A stretch of 64,000 nucleotides of DNA from positions 1 through 64,000 of the forward strand of contig CAIXRA010000072.1 of assembly GCA_903921725.1 (NCBI GenBank). The letters are read 5' to 3'. Position numbers and translations under genes: made by a program. The DNA comes from an uncultured Lentisphaerota bacterium (GTDB taxonomy: Bacteria; Verrucomicrobiota; Lentisphaeria; Oligosphaerales; CAITYL01). Under the pieces are notes generated by a model, which had not been told where the DNA came from, searched no databases, and saw only the letters and a list, made by a program, of their open reading frames with translations. Of this stretch, positions 40,040 to 48,169 are shown piece by piece (the stretch's first letter is position 1; each line of letters opens with the position of its first letter).

Positions 40040-41412
40040 GTCCCGCCCTTTTTCTTCCGCACCGCCCCCGTTTTTTTCTTCACCGGGCACTCCCCGAAGT
40101 TCTGCGCGGCGTGCATGATCTGCCGCAGGGGGACGCCGCTCTTTTCGGCAAGTTCGCGGCACGACTCAAATTCCGGCGTCGCCTCCGCCGTGCCGTCCGG
40201 ACGCGTGACGCGTTTGACCTGTACTGTACCCCATGGCGTGGCGGTTGTCCCGCCCTCGCGGAGAAGCGTGAAGCGGGAGGCGCCCCACATCCGCACGCCA
40301 ATGCTTGAGCTGTGCGTGAGGATCAGGCCGGCGAGCGCGGGGGCGTCCGCGGGCTTTGCGAGCACGGTCAGGCGCACGCCCGGCCGCCCCTTCTTCATGA
40401 GCAGCGGCGCAAGCGCGGCGTCCAGCGCGCCGGCCTTGCGCAGCAGGTCGGGCAGCGTGGCGGCGACCTCCGGCGACTCGTCGTCGAGGTCGGTTTCAAT
40501 GACGGTGATTGTCTCCGCGGCCGTCCCCGGGAGTGCGGGCGCGGCTGCCGGCGCAACCTCCAGCAGATAGGCGCGGATGATGTTCGGGCCTTCGGGGAGC
40601 GTGCGGGAGCCGCAGCCGGAACCGGCGCGCGTCCAGCGTAGCGGGCGCCCCGTCCAGTCGCCCTCGGCCAGCGTGGTCAGGATCGCCGCGCCGGTGGGCG
40701 TGGTAAGCTCCATCTCCACCGGCAGGCGCGTCACGGGCAGCACGGAGCCCTCCAGCAGGCGGACGGTCGCCGGCGCGGGGTTCGGCAGGATGCCATGGGC
40801 GCAACGGATCGTGCCGGTGCCAACCTTCATGGCGGAGCAGAAGACACGCTCCACGCCAAGCTGTTCCAGCGCGAGGCAGGCGCCGAGGATGTCCACGATG
40901 GAGTCCACCGCGCCGACCTCGTGAAAATACACCTTCTCCGGCGCGATGCCGTGGACCGCCGCCTCCGCGTCGGCGAGACGCCTGAAGATGCGGGCCGCGC
41001 GCGCCTTCGCCCGCTGCGGAGTCCGCAGGCGCCCGATGATCTCCAGAATGTCGGTCAGGCCGCGGTGGGGCTGGGCGGCGGCGCGTTTCGCGTTGCGTGT
41101 TGCGTGTTGCGTGTCGGCGGCCGGCGCGTGATGGTGGCCGTGGTCATGCCCATGGTCGTGTCCGTGATGATTGTGCGGGGCCTCATCCCCCTGAGCGCTG
41201 AACTCCGGCTCCCCCGCCACATGCACCTCGCAACGGCCGTAACGGACGTGGTGCGGGCCTTCGGCGTGCGTGAAATGGAGGTGGAAGCCGTCGAGCCCGG
41301 CCTTGCTGAGGTCGCGCTCCACGGCGGCGGGGTCGGCGCCGAGGTCGAACAGCGCGCCGAGGATCATGTCGCCGGATGCGCCCATCACGGGTTCGAATGC
41401 GATGTCGGGCAT
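40036..41412 (-). CDS. larC: LarC-type nickel insertion protein
   Basis: 458 residues. LarC inserts nickel into the pincer cofactor of lactate racemase and related enzymes. The N-terminal EPVMGASGDMILGALFDLGAD is the family hallmark; FHEVGAVDSIVDILG, ELTTPTGAAIL, ETDLDDESPE and KKGRPGVRLTVL follow. A histidine-rich metal-binding stretch (NHHGHDHGHDHGHHH) covers about 81-95. Residues about 100-112 (DTQHATRNAKRAA) are encoded by family B word repeats (41081-41118) inserted in frame. LarB, LarE and LarA are not in the window. It overlaps paaK by four bases. Confidence 0.93.
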   Translation of the reverse strand: MPDIAFEPVMGASGDMILGALFDLGADPAAVERDLSKAGLDGFHLHFTHAEGPHHVRYGRCEVHVAGEPEFSAQGDEAPHNHHGHDHGHDHGHHHAPAADTQHATRNAKRAAAQPHRGLTDILEIIGRLRTPQRAKARAARIFRRLADAEAAVHGIAPEKVYFHEVGAVDSIVDILGACLALEQLGVERVFCSAMKVGTGTIRCAHGILPNPAPATVRLLEGSVLPVTRLPVEMELTTPTGAAILTTLAEGDWTGRPLRWTRAGSGCGSRTLPEGPNIIRAYLLEVAPAAAPALPGTAAETITVIETDLDDESPEVAATLPDLLRKAGALDAALAPLLMKKGRPGVRLTVLAKPADAPALAGLILTHSSSIGVRMWGASRFTLLREGGTTATPWGTVQVKRVTRPDGTAEATPEFESCRELAEKSGVPLRQIMHAAQNFGECPVKKKTGAVRKKKGGT

Positions 41413-41653
41413 GGGTAGGCTCCAGAAAAGTAATGGGACAGAAGCGTGGAAGAGTCATTGCACCGCGACATGTGCGGAAAAATATCCGCCTGAATGATTC
41501 CGGCGGAAAACATCAGCGACAGCAGAACCATAATGCCGCACGGCGTCCCGGCAATCTTCGCCAATTTTTTATGGCCCGGCGGTGTGGAGGCGGTTGCGGC
41601 ATGATACATTGAAGGTCAGAGCCGCCCGGAATCCGTCAACTGGAGGTAATATC

Positions 41654-43498
41654 ATGAGAACACCGCTGAAGTCGCTGTTTTTGGCCGCCGTCATCGTGCT
41701 TCCCTTTCATGCGGTTTCCGCACCGCCCGATCCGTCCGTGCCCGACGGCGCGACGGTGGTGGAGTCCCGGATCACGGACGTGACGGTGTACGCCGACCGG
41801 TCGCGGGTGACGCGCGGCTCGACGGTCACCCTGCCCGCCGGCACATCGCGCCTGGCGTTCGCCAAGCTGCCCGGCTGGCTGGACGAGGGCTCGCTGCGCC
41901 TGGCGGTCACCCCCTCCGCGGCCGGCCGGATCACGGACGTGCAGGTGGTGCGCACCTTCCTGGCGCAGCCGGCGGACGACGAGATCCGCAAGCTCGAGGC
42001 CGGTGTCACGGAAATTCAGGACGCCATCGCCGGGCTGGACGACGAACTCATGCCGCTGGAGGCACAGGAGCAGCAGGTCCGGGCCATCCGCACCTTCTCG
42101 GCGGAAAAATGGACGAAGGACACCCCAGTTCGCGAGGTGAAGACCGAGGAGTACGCCGGGGTGGTCAAGTTCATCGGCGGCACGCTCGGCGAGACCGCAA
42201 AGGCCAAGCGCGCCATCGAGAAACAGAAGCGCAGCCTCCAGCCGGAGCTCGCCGCACGCCAGCGGAAGCTCGCCGACCTGCGGCAGTGCATGCAGCTCGA
42301 ACAGCGCACCGTCATCGTCACCATCGCCGCCGAAAAACCGGCCTCGGCCGCCCTGGCGCTCACCTACATGCTGCCGGGCACGACCTGGGAGCCGGTGCAC
42401 GAGCTACGGGCGGTGCAGGACGGGAACACGATCGAGATGGCCTCCTTCGCCGTGGTCTCACAGACGACGGGCGAGGACTGGACCGGGGTGAACCTGACGC
42501 TTTCGACGCAGCGGCCGATGACGGCGGCGCACATCCCCGAGCTGGAGTCACTGGCCGTGGGCGCCGGAAAACCGCTGGCGAAGATGGTGAACGCCGGGGA
42601 TGAGACGTTCCAGGCGGCGCAGAAGAACTGGGCGGTGCAGAACGAATCGTTCAACGGCGTCGTGCTCACCGGCAACAACAGCTACACCGGCAGCACCTCC
42701 ATCAGCGGCGGTAGGCTGCAGCTCGACAGCGACTCCTACAACCGGAACGTCGTCAGCCAGAGCGCGGTGCAGCAGCGGATCGTGGCCGTCTTTGAGCGCG
42801 TGCAGCAGCAGCGCGGGACGACGGCGCAGTTCGCCGCGCCCGGCGCACAGACGGTGCGCACCGACGGACGGACGGTGCGCGTGCCGATCGGCATGGTGAA
42901 GCTGGCGGCGGCCCCGAAGATTGTCGCCGCCCCCGAACTCTCCCTCAACGCGGTGCAGACGGTGGACCTGGCCAACGCCGGGGCGCAACCGTTCCTGCCG
43001 GGCAAGGTCTCCATCTTCCAGGACGGCGCGCTGGTGGGCACGACCGAGGTGGAGTTTGTCGCGCCGGGCGAGGGGTTCGCCATGTTCCTCGGCGTCGTGG
43101 ACCGCATCAAGCTCTCCCGCACCCTGGACAAGAAAAGCAGTTCGCTGACCTGGACCGGCAAGCGTAAGAAGATGCAGACCTCGTTCCTGGTGACGGTGGA
43201 AAATCTCTCCGACCGGCCGGTGGCCCTGCAGCTCGCCGACCGCATCCCCGTCTCCGACAACGACGAGATCCGTGTCTCCGGCGTGCTGATCCAGCCCGAA
43301 GTGAAACCCGATGCGAAGGGGCTGCTGAAATGGGAGGTCGCGCTCGCGGCGAAGGAGAAGAAGGAGTTCCGCATCGAGTACACGCTAAGCTACCCGCAGG
43401 ATCTGCAGGTCGTCACGGACAAGAAACGGGGCGAAGCGGCACCGGCCGCCGCTGCGGAGCTGAACAAGCAAATCCGCGACCTCGAGTACAAGTTCTGA
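41654..43498 (+). CDS. MuiA-family (DUF4139/DUF4140) secreted protein carrying one autotransporter-type beta repeat
   Basis: 614 residues with a signal peptide ending VSA; GGAGGT precedes the start. Residues 35-130 are the DUF4140 domain (ITDVTVYADRSRVTRGSTVTLPAGTSRLAF). A coiled-coil stretch follows, then the DUF4139 domain (LTYMLPGTTWEPVHELRA, GEDWTGVNLTLST, later PGKVSIFQDGALVGTTEVEFVAPGE). Family members include the mucoidy-inhibitor MuiA; the molecular role is unclear. Unusually, residues about 334-358 (NGVVLTGNNSYTGSTSISGG...) match the autotransporter-associated beta-strand repeat, inserted where the family has a variable loop. Confidence 0.85.
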   Translation: MRTPLKSLFLAAVIVLPFHAVSAPPDPSVPDGATVVESRITDVTVYADRSRVTRGSTVTLPAGTSRLAFAKLPGWLDEGSLRLAVTPSAAGRITDVQVVRTFLAQPADDEIRKLEAGVTEIQDAIAGLDDELMPLEAQEQQVRAIRTFSAEKWTKDTPVREVKTEEYAGVVKFIGGTLGETAKAKRAIEKQKRSLQPELAARQRKLADLRQCMQLEQRTVIVTIAAEKPASAALALTYMLPGTTWEPVHELRAVQDGNTIEMASFAVVSQTTGEDWTGVNLTLSTQRPMTAAHIPELESLAVGAGKPLAKMVNAGDETFQAAQKNWAVQNESFNGVVLTGNNSYTGSTSISGGRLQLDSDSYNRNVVSQSAVQQRIVAVFERVQQQRGTTAQFAAPGAQTVRTDGRTVRVPIGMVKLAAAPKIVAAPELSLNAVQTVDLANAGAQPFLPGKVSIFQDGALVGTTEVEFVAPGEGFAMFLGVVDRIKLSRTLDKKSSSLTWTGKRKKMQTSFLVTVENLSDRPVALQLADRIPVSDNDEIRVSGVLIQPEVKPDAKGLLKWEVALAAKEKKEFRIEYTLSYPQDLQVVTDKKRGEAAPAAAAELNKQIRDLEYKF

Positions 43499-43843
43499 CC
43501 GGGCAAGAACGCTCAACGTTCAAGGCGGCGGACATGAATTGAAACGCAAAGGCGCGAAGGCGCAAAGGGAGGGGAACGTTCAAGTAGGCTGGACAAGGGA
43601 GGATGGGCGTCCCGCCCGGCACTACGGGACGCCGGGTCCTGCCCGGTGCCCGTTCGTTGCGGAGTCCCGTGTTTGAGAACGCGCGACACGCAACCCGAAA
43701 CGCAAATCGCATAAGGACACGCCGGAGACAGGCCGTTCTTAAGCACGGTAAAGTACGGAAAATACGGCCGCCGCGAACCGGGTTCGGGCAAAACTCCCGA
43801 GCGTTGCGACTGGCGGTCTAAATCATGTTGATCGGCCATCACT
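43499..43843. repeat. Gene-free stretch of mixed word repeats (A, C, G, B)
   Basis: In order: family A (GAACGCTCAACGTTCAAGG), family C (GCAAAGGCGCGAAGGCGCAA, 43541-43571), family G (GGGCGTCCCGCCCGGCACTA, 43588-43652) and family B (ACACGCAACCCGAAACGC, 43677-43712). No gene seen. Confidence 0.65.
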
Positions 43844-44146
43844 ATGAGTTTACGCAAGAACATTATCCTGTCAGCGATCAGCGGCCTTGTGCTGTCCGGC
43901 ATTGGCATTGGGATGATTGCCGTGGGCGGTGCCGGCCCGTGCGGGCCTGCAAGTCTGATATCCGAAGTGGGTTGGTTGACAAATATCGAGCCTTGTAATT
44001 GGCTGTTGCGTCTGGTGCCAGAACTTAGGGTGATTGACTGTCCTGTGTTTTTCACCATTTTACCTGCTTTTCTGTGGTCGGCAGTAGTGTTTTCGGTATT
44101 ACAGGTTTGGTCGAGATTAAGAAGAAATAAGCGCAAATCAGCCTAA
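43844..44146 (+). CDS. Small membrane protein of unknown function
   Basis: 100 residues with two clear hydrophobic helices, about 8-30 (ILSAISGLVLSGIGIGMIAVGG) and 67-90 (VFFTILPAFLWSAVVFSVLQV), and a basic C terminus (RLRRNKRKSA), so both ends are probably cytoplasmic. Four cysteines, two of them in the loop (GPCGP, EPCNW). Clearly lower GC and different codon use than its neighbours, which suggests recent acquisition. Not recognised. Repeat-rich DNA lies directly upstream. Confidence 0.55.
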   Translation: MSLRKNIILSAISGLVLSGIGIGMIAVGGAGPCGPASLISEVGWLTNIEPCNWLLRLVPELRVIDCPVFFTILPAFLWSAVVFSVLQVWSRLRRNKRKSA

Positions 44147-44223
44147 CAAGTTGCCGGAAGAAATTAGGAAACCTTTGGGACGTGGACATTATTTCGATCC
44201 AGGCACCCAATGAAAGGCATACA

Positions 44224-45192
44224 ATGGACATGAAGCGCTTCCCTCTGGCATTCGCTGCGGCCGCCATGGCCGCCGTTTCTTCTTTCGCCGCCGGGGAAGC
44301 CACACCGGCTCCCGCGCCGGCCGCCGCCGTGCAGCCCGCGCTCACGCCGGACTCGCTCAAGGGCGAATGGCTCGTGGACGCCGCGCACACCGCCGCCGCG
44401 CGCCGCACCGCAAACGCTCTTTCCGAGGCGGACGCCGCCGCGATCCAGAAGCGGCTGGAGGATCTCAAGCCCGCCTTCCGCTTCGACGGTGCGTCGGAGC
44501 AGTTCACCGTCAGCGGCGGCGGCTGGAGCCGCGCCTACACGGCTGAAGCCAGAGGTGAAACGGTCGCCGTCATGACCCGCAGGATTGGTTCCGACGAACA
44601 GGAAACCGCCATCGCGGCGGCGGCGGGCGACGGCCGCATCTGCTTCGAGCAGGCCAACGGCGAGCGGTTCATCCTCCGCAAGCTCGAGGAGAAGGCGGCG
44701 CCGAAACCGGCCGCCTCCGTGGTGACGAAGAAGCCAGGCGCCGGCAAAAAGCTGACCCCGGAGCTGCTCAAGGGCGACTGGACGCTGGACATCGGAAAAA
44801 GCATCGAGGCCACCATGGATCAAATGCGGGAAACCGGCCAGGATGCGGAGCGCATCGCCCAGCTGGAACAGAGCATGCGGCGCGACATGCCGCCCGGCGC
44901 GTTCCTTTTTTCCTTTGACGGCGCGACGGCCTCCGTGCAGATGGGCGACAACGAGCAGGAAAAGAAGGAGTACACGGCGAAGGCCGACGGCAACAGCCTG
45001 CTCGTCACCATCGACCATGACACGATGAAGGCGACGCTTCTGGAAGACGGCCGGTTGAGCGTGCAGCCGCAGCAGGCGCACGGCGGGGATCCGATGGTCG
45101 TCATCCTGCGCAGGCTGGAGGAGCCCAAGACGGAGGAGCCCAAGAAGGAAGAGCCGAAAAAAGCGGAACCGACGAAGGCCGCCGCGCCGTAA
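44224..45192 (+). CDS. Secreted two-domain protein of unknown function
   Basis: 322 residues from the ATG at 44224 (AAAGG upstream; an in-frame ATG lies at 44182). Signal peptide ends SSFAAGE. Two similar domains follow: the first starts TPDSLKGEWLVDA (about residue 40), the second TPELLKGDWTLDI (about 180). Each has a strand-rich part resembling lipocalin-like small beta barrels (FRFDGASEQFTVSGGGWSRAYTAEARGE; FSFDGATASVQMGDNEQEKKEYTAKADGN). The C-terminal tail is a charged EEPKKEEPKKAEP repeat. Not a named family that I recognise; an internal duplication is evident. Confidence 0.7.
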   Translation: MDMKRFPLAFAAAAMAAVSSFAAGEATPAPAPAAAVQPALTPDSLKGEWLVDAAHTAAARRTANALSEADAAAIQKRLEDLKPAFRFDGASEQFTVSGGGWSRAYTAEARGETVAVMTRRIGSDEQETAIAAAAGDGRICFEQANGERFILRKLEEKAAPKPAASVVTKKPGAGKKLTPELLKGDWTLDIGKSIEATMDQMRETGQDAERIAQLEQSMRRDMPPGAFLFSFDGATASVQMGDNEQEKKEYTAKADGNSLLVTIDHDTMKATLLEDGRLSVQPQQAHGGDPMVVILRRLEEPKTEEPKKEEPKKAEPTKAAAP

Positions 45193-45543
45193 GGGCGGGG
45201 GCGCGGGCGTTCCGCCCGGCACTACGGGACGGCGGGCATCCAGCCCCGCCTGCCCGGCTTGGGCAAGCTGAAGCGTGAACTCCAGCCTGTTTTGCACCCA
45301 TTTGGTGAAATTTTTGGTTGAAAAATCTTCTCCGCGCCTCCGCGTCTCTGCGCGAGTTGCATAGTGGTTGTGGGAAGGCCACCCGGCGCCCGCTGGTTTT
45401 CCGGTGGCCCCCGGCGCAGCGGCACTTCATCTCTATACATGCGCCATGCCCTGATTTTCTACGGACCAAAAGAAACGTCGAATGAGGTGCTGGAACCTTT
45501 TAGGGGACGCGATGTCCAATTAAGCAAAGCGACAAAAAGCCTA
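45193..45543. repeat. Gene-free stretch with word repeats
   Basis: Family G (GCGTTCCGCCCGGCACTACG, 45197-45252), then TGCACCCATTTGGTGAAATT (related to 46838 and 63842), then CCGCGCCTCCGCGTCTCTGC. The rest, 45360-45543, has no recognised signal; the reading frame of the following sialidase continues through it without family sequence. Confidence 0.6.
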
Positions 45544-46755
45544 ATGAAAGGTTTACGCCCCATGCCAGTCCCCCGCACTCTTCTTCTGCTCGCCGCTGCC
45601 CTGCCGTTCGCCGCCCTTGGCGCCAAGAAACCGGCGGTGGAGAAGGAATATGTCGTCGGCACGCCCGAGTCCGGCGTGGTCTGGTCCGATGTGGCCAAGC
45701 CCGGGAACGGCGTCAACAGCCTGCGCATTCCCGGTCTCGCCGTGACCCCGAAAGGCACGCTGGTGGCGGTCTTCGACCTGCGCTACAACAACTACGGCGA
45801 CCTGCCCGGGCGCATCGACGTGGCGGCAGTGCGCAGCGAGAACGGCGGCAAGAGCTGGTCCGCGCCAGCGAAAGCGATTGCCTTCGATTCGTCCGAGCCC
45901 GGCTCCCGCGGCAACGGCGTGGGCGATCCGAGCATGCTGGTGGACCGGGAGAGCGGCACGGTCTGGGTCGCCGCGCTGCACGCATTCGGCAACCGTGCCT
46001 GGCGCGGTTCCGGCCCCGGATTGGAGAAGACGGAAACCGGACAGTTCGTGCTGGCGAAGAGCGACGACGACGGCCGCACCTGGTCGGAACCCGTCAGCAT
46101 CACGAAACAGGTGAAGGATCCGGCGTGGAAGCTATGCTTCCAAGGGCCGGGCAACGGCATCTGCACCAGCCGTGGCGCGCTGGTTTTCCCCGCGCAGTAC
46201 CGCGCCGGCGACAAGGCCGGCACCGAGCACTCGTTCTTCATCTACAGCACCGACCACGGCGCGACCTGGCACGCCTCGCCACCCGCCGCGCCGGGGCACC
46301 GCACGACCGAGTCCCAGATCTGCGAGCGGGCCGACGGCTCGCTGCTGCTCTCCATGCGCAACCACACCAAGGGCGGCAAGCGCGCCTGGGCGGTCTTCAC
46401 GCCGAAGGGCGGCGATTTCGCCAAGGGGAGCTGGGGGCCGGTGGAGTTCCAGATTTCCGACCCAGTCTGCGCCGGCGGCCTCGCCAGCAACCCGAAAAAC
46501 CGCAGCGAAGTGGTTTTCACCAACCCCGCCGGCCCCGGACGCGCCAACCTTACCGCCTATCTCAGCACCGACGGCGGCAAGACGTGGCCGCACAAGCGCC
46601 TGATCCAGCCGCTAAACGCGCAGTATTCGGCGGCTCTTTATCTGCCCGACGGCGCCATCGGCGTGATTTATGAGTCCGGGAAGGAAACCAACAACCCCAA
46701 GGACTCGATCCGCTTCGCCCGGATCACCGCGGACTGGATCAAGGCTGGGAAGTAG
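45544..46755 (+). CDS. Secreted exo-alpha-sialidase (GH33), second copy
   Basis: 403 residues from the ATG at 45544; the ATG at 45562 has a slightly better ribosome-binding site (AAAGG). Signal peptide ends AALG. The RIP motif is in NSLRIPGLAVTPKGTL. Asp-boxes: SENGGKSW, SDDDGRTW, STDHGATW, STDGGKTW. A conserved FDLRYNNYGDLPGRIDVA segment holds the catalytic aspartate region, and GNGVGDPSMLVDRESG follows. It is clearly a different paralogue from the 0.7-kb sialidase, closer to the Bacteroides NanH type. The two enzymes may differ in linkage preference. Confidence 0.9.
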   Translation: MKGLRPMPVPRTLLLLAAALPFAALGAKKPAVEKEYVVGTPESGVVWSDVAKPGNGVNSLRIPGLAVTPKGTLVAVFDLRYNNYGDLPGRIDVAAVRSENGGKSWSAPAKAIAFDSSEPGSRGNGVGDPSMLVDRESGTVWVAALHAFGNRAWRGSGPGLEKTETGQFVLAKSDDDGRTWSEPVSITKQVKDPAWKLCFQGPGNGICTSRGALVFPAQYRAGDKAGTEHSFFIYSTDHGATWHASPPAAPGHRTTESQICERADGSLLLSMRNHTKGGKRAWAVFTPKGGDFAKGSWGPVEFQISDPVCAGGLASNPKNRSEVVFTNPAGPGRANLTAYLSTDGGKTWPHKRLIQPLNAQYSAALYLPDGAIGVIYESGKETNNPKDSIRFARITADWIKAGK

Positions 46756-46756
46756 G

Positions 46757-46866
46757 CGCGCGGCACGGGCGGGACGCCCACGCTCCCGTCCTGCGGCCGC
46801 CTGAAGGCGGAACTGCAAACAAACCGCTCCAACCTACCTTGTGCCCATTTTGCGCAATTTTGTGGT
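46757..46866. repeat. Word repeats and a solitary arm of the 25-bp inverted-repeat family
   Basis: Family G reverse (GCGGGACGCCCACGCTCCCG). CCGCCTGAAGGCGGAACTGC... at 46797-46820 matches one arm of the element at 36230-36369. TGTGCCCATTTTGCGCAATT at 46838-46866 recurs near 63842. Confidence 0.65.
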
Positions 46867-46911
46867 TCGTCTGCCGCCGCACCCTCCGCGCCTGCGGGAA
46901 AACGCGCGGCA

Positions 46912-47949
46912 TCACTCCCAGCTTAGAACGACCTTGCCGGAGTTGCCCGAGCGCATGGCGTCGAACCCTTCCTGGAAGCGGTCGATCGGGAGGCGGTGGG
47001 TAATGATCGGGGCGATGTCCATGCCGCCCTGGATGAGCGAGGTCATCTTGTACCAGGTCTCGAACATCTCGCGGCCGTAGATGCCCTTGATCTGGAGCAT
47101 GCCGAAGATGACCTGGTTCCAGTCAATGGCGGTTCCGGGCGGCTGGATGCCGAGCATGGCGACCTTGCCGCCGTGGCTCATGTTGGCGAGCATGGTGCGC
47201 AGCGCCTCGGGGTTGCCGGACATCTCGAGGCCGACGTCGAACCCCTCCTTCATGCCCAGTGACTTCATGACGTCCGGCAGTTTTTCGGTGCGCACGTCCA
47301 CCGCGCGGATGGCGCCGAGCTTCTTGGCGAGTTCGAGGCGCACCGGGTTCACATCCGTGATCACGACATGGCGCGCGCCGACATGGCTGGCCACGGCCGC
47401 GGCCATGCAGCCGATCGGGCCGGCGCCGGCGATGAGCACGTCCTCGCCGACCAGGTCGAAGGAGAGAGCGGTGTGAACGGCGTTGCCCAGCGGGTCGAAA
47501 CAGGCGAGCACGTCCAGCGGAATCTTCGGGTCGGCGTGCCAGGCGTTGACCGCCGGGATGCAGAGGTATTCGGCGAACGCGCCGGGGCGGTTGACGCCGA
47601 CGCCGAGGGTGTTCGGGCAGAGGTGCCGGCGGCCGGCCAGGCAGTTGCGGCACTGGCCGCAGACGAGGTGCCCCTCGCCGCACACCAGGTCGCCGACCTT
47701 GAACGCACTGACGTTGGAGCCGACGGCCGCGATGGCGCCGACATATTCATGGCCGACGACCAGCGGGACGGGGATCGTCTTCTGCGCCCAGGCGTCCCAG
47801 TTGTAGATATGCACGTCGGTGCCGCAGATCGCCGTCTTCTTGATCTTGATCAGCACGTCGTTGATCCCGGGTTCCGGAATCGCGACTTCCTCCATCCAGA
47901 TTCCGACCTCGGGACGCGCCTTGACGAGAGCTTTCATTTTGCCAGCCAT
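46912..47949 (-). CDS. tdh: L-threonine 3-dehydrogenase
   Basis: 345 residues, a zinc-dependent medium-chain dehydrogenase. Catalytic zinc: [18 protein letters not shown] (the DVHIYNWD motif is Tdh-specific), GHEYVGAI. Structural zinc: [18 protein letters not shown] site: [14 protein letters not shown]-terminal [15 protein letters not shown] is also diagnostic. It oxidises threonine to 2-amino-3-ketobutyrate. The usual partner kbl is not adjacent. A 15-base palindrome lies about 40 bases before the start. Confidence 0.95.
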   Translation of the reverse strand: MAGKMKALVKARPEVGIWMEEVAIPEPGINDVLIKIKKTAICGTDVHIYNWDAWAQKTIPVPLVVGHEYVGAIAAVGSNVSAFKVGDLVCGEGHLVCGQCRNCLAGRRHLCPNTLGVGVNRPGAFAEYLCIPAVNAWHADPKIPLDVLACFDPLGNAVHTALSFDLVGEDVLIAGAGPIGCMAAAVASHVGARHVVITDVNPVRLELAKKLGAIRAVDVRTEKLPDVMKSLGMKEGFDVGLEMSGNPEALRTMLANMSHGGKVAMLGIQPPGTAIDWNQVIFGMLQIKGIYGREMFETWYKMTSLIQGGMDIAPIITHRLPIDRFQEGFDAMRSGNSGKVVLSWE

Positions 47950-47990
47950 TGCCTGCCGCCGTTTCTTTATGTTTGCTGTCGATAAAACGA

Positions 47991-48005
47991 TTGCGCACTG
48001 CGCAA
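47991..48005. promoter_or_regulatory. Perfect palindrome, candidate operator upstream of tdh
   Basis: TTGCGCACTGCGCAA, seven-base arms around one C, in the divergent region between tdh and the AICAR transformylase gene. On the minus strand it falls inside a possible tdh promoter (TTGTTG, 17 bases, TTATCG). The regulator is unknown. Confidence 0.45.
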
Positions 48006-48169
48006 CAAAAACCTCCCGCGCAAACCCCGCGCGCGAAGTTGATTTCCCCCGTCAACCCCATATCTTAACGCCTTTCCCGGCTCCTGCAAGGGCGTGCCGG
48101 CCGTTCCCCGGACTGCCCGCCGATTTGAAACCGCCAATCGCAGATTGACAATAGGAAGGATTCCCCGCC

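Noticed and set aside
43653..43843. Start of a gene upstream of 43844
   Set aside because: The stretch consists of repeat words with no ribosome-binding site or conserved frame.
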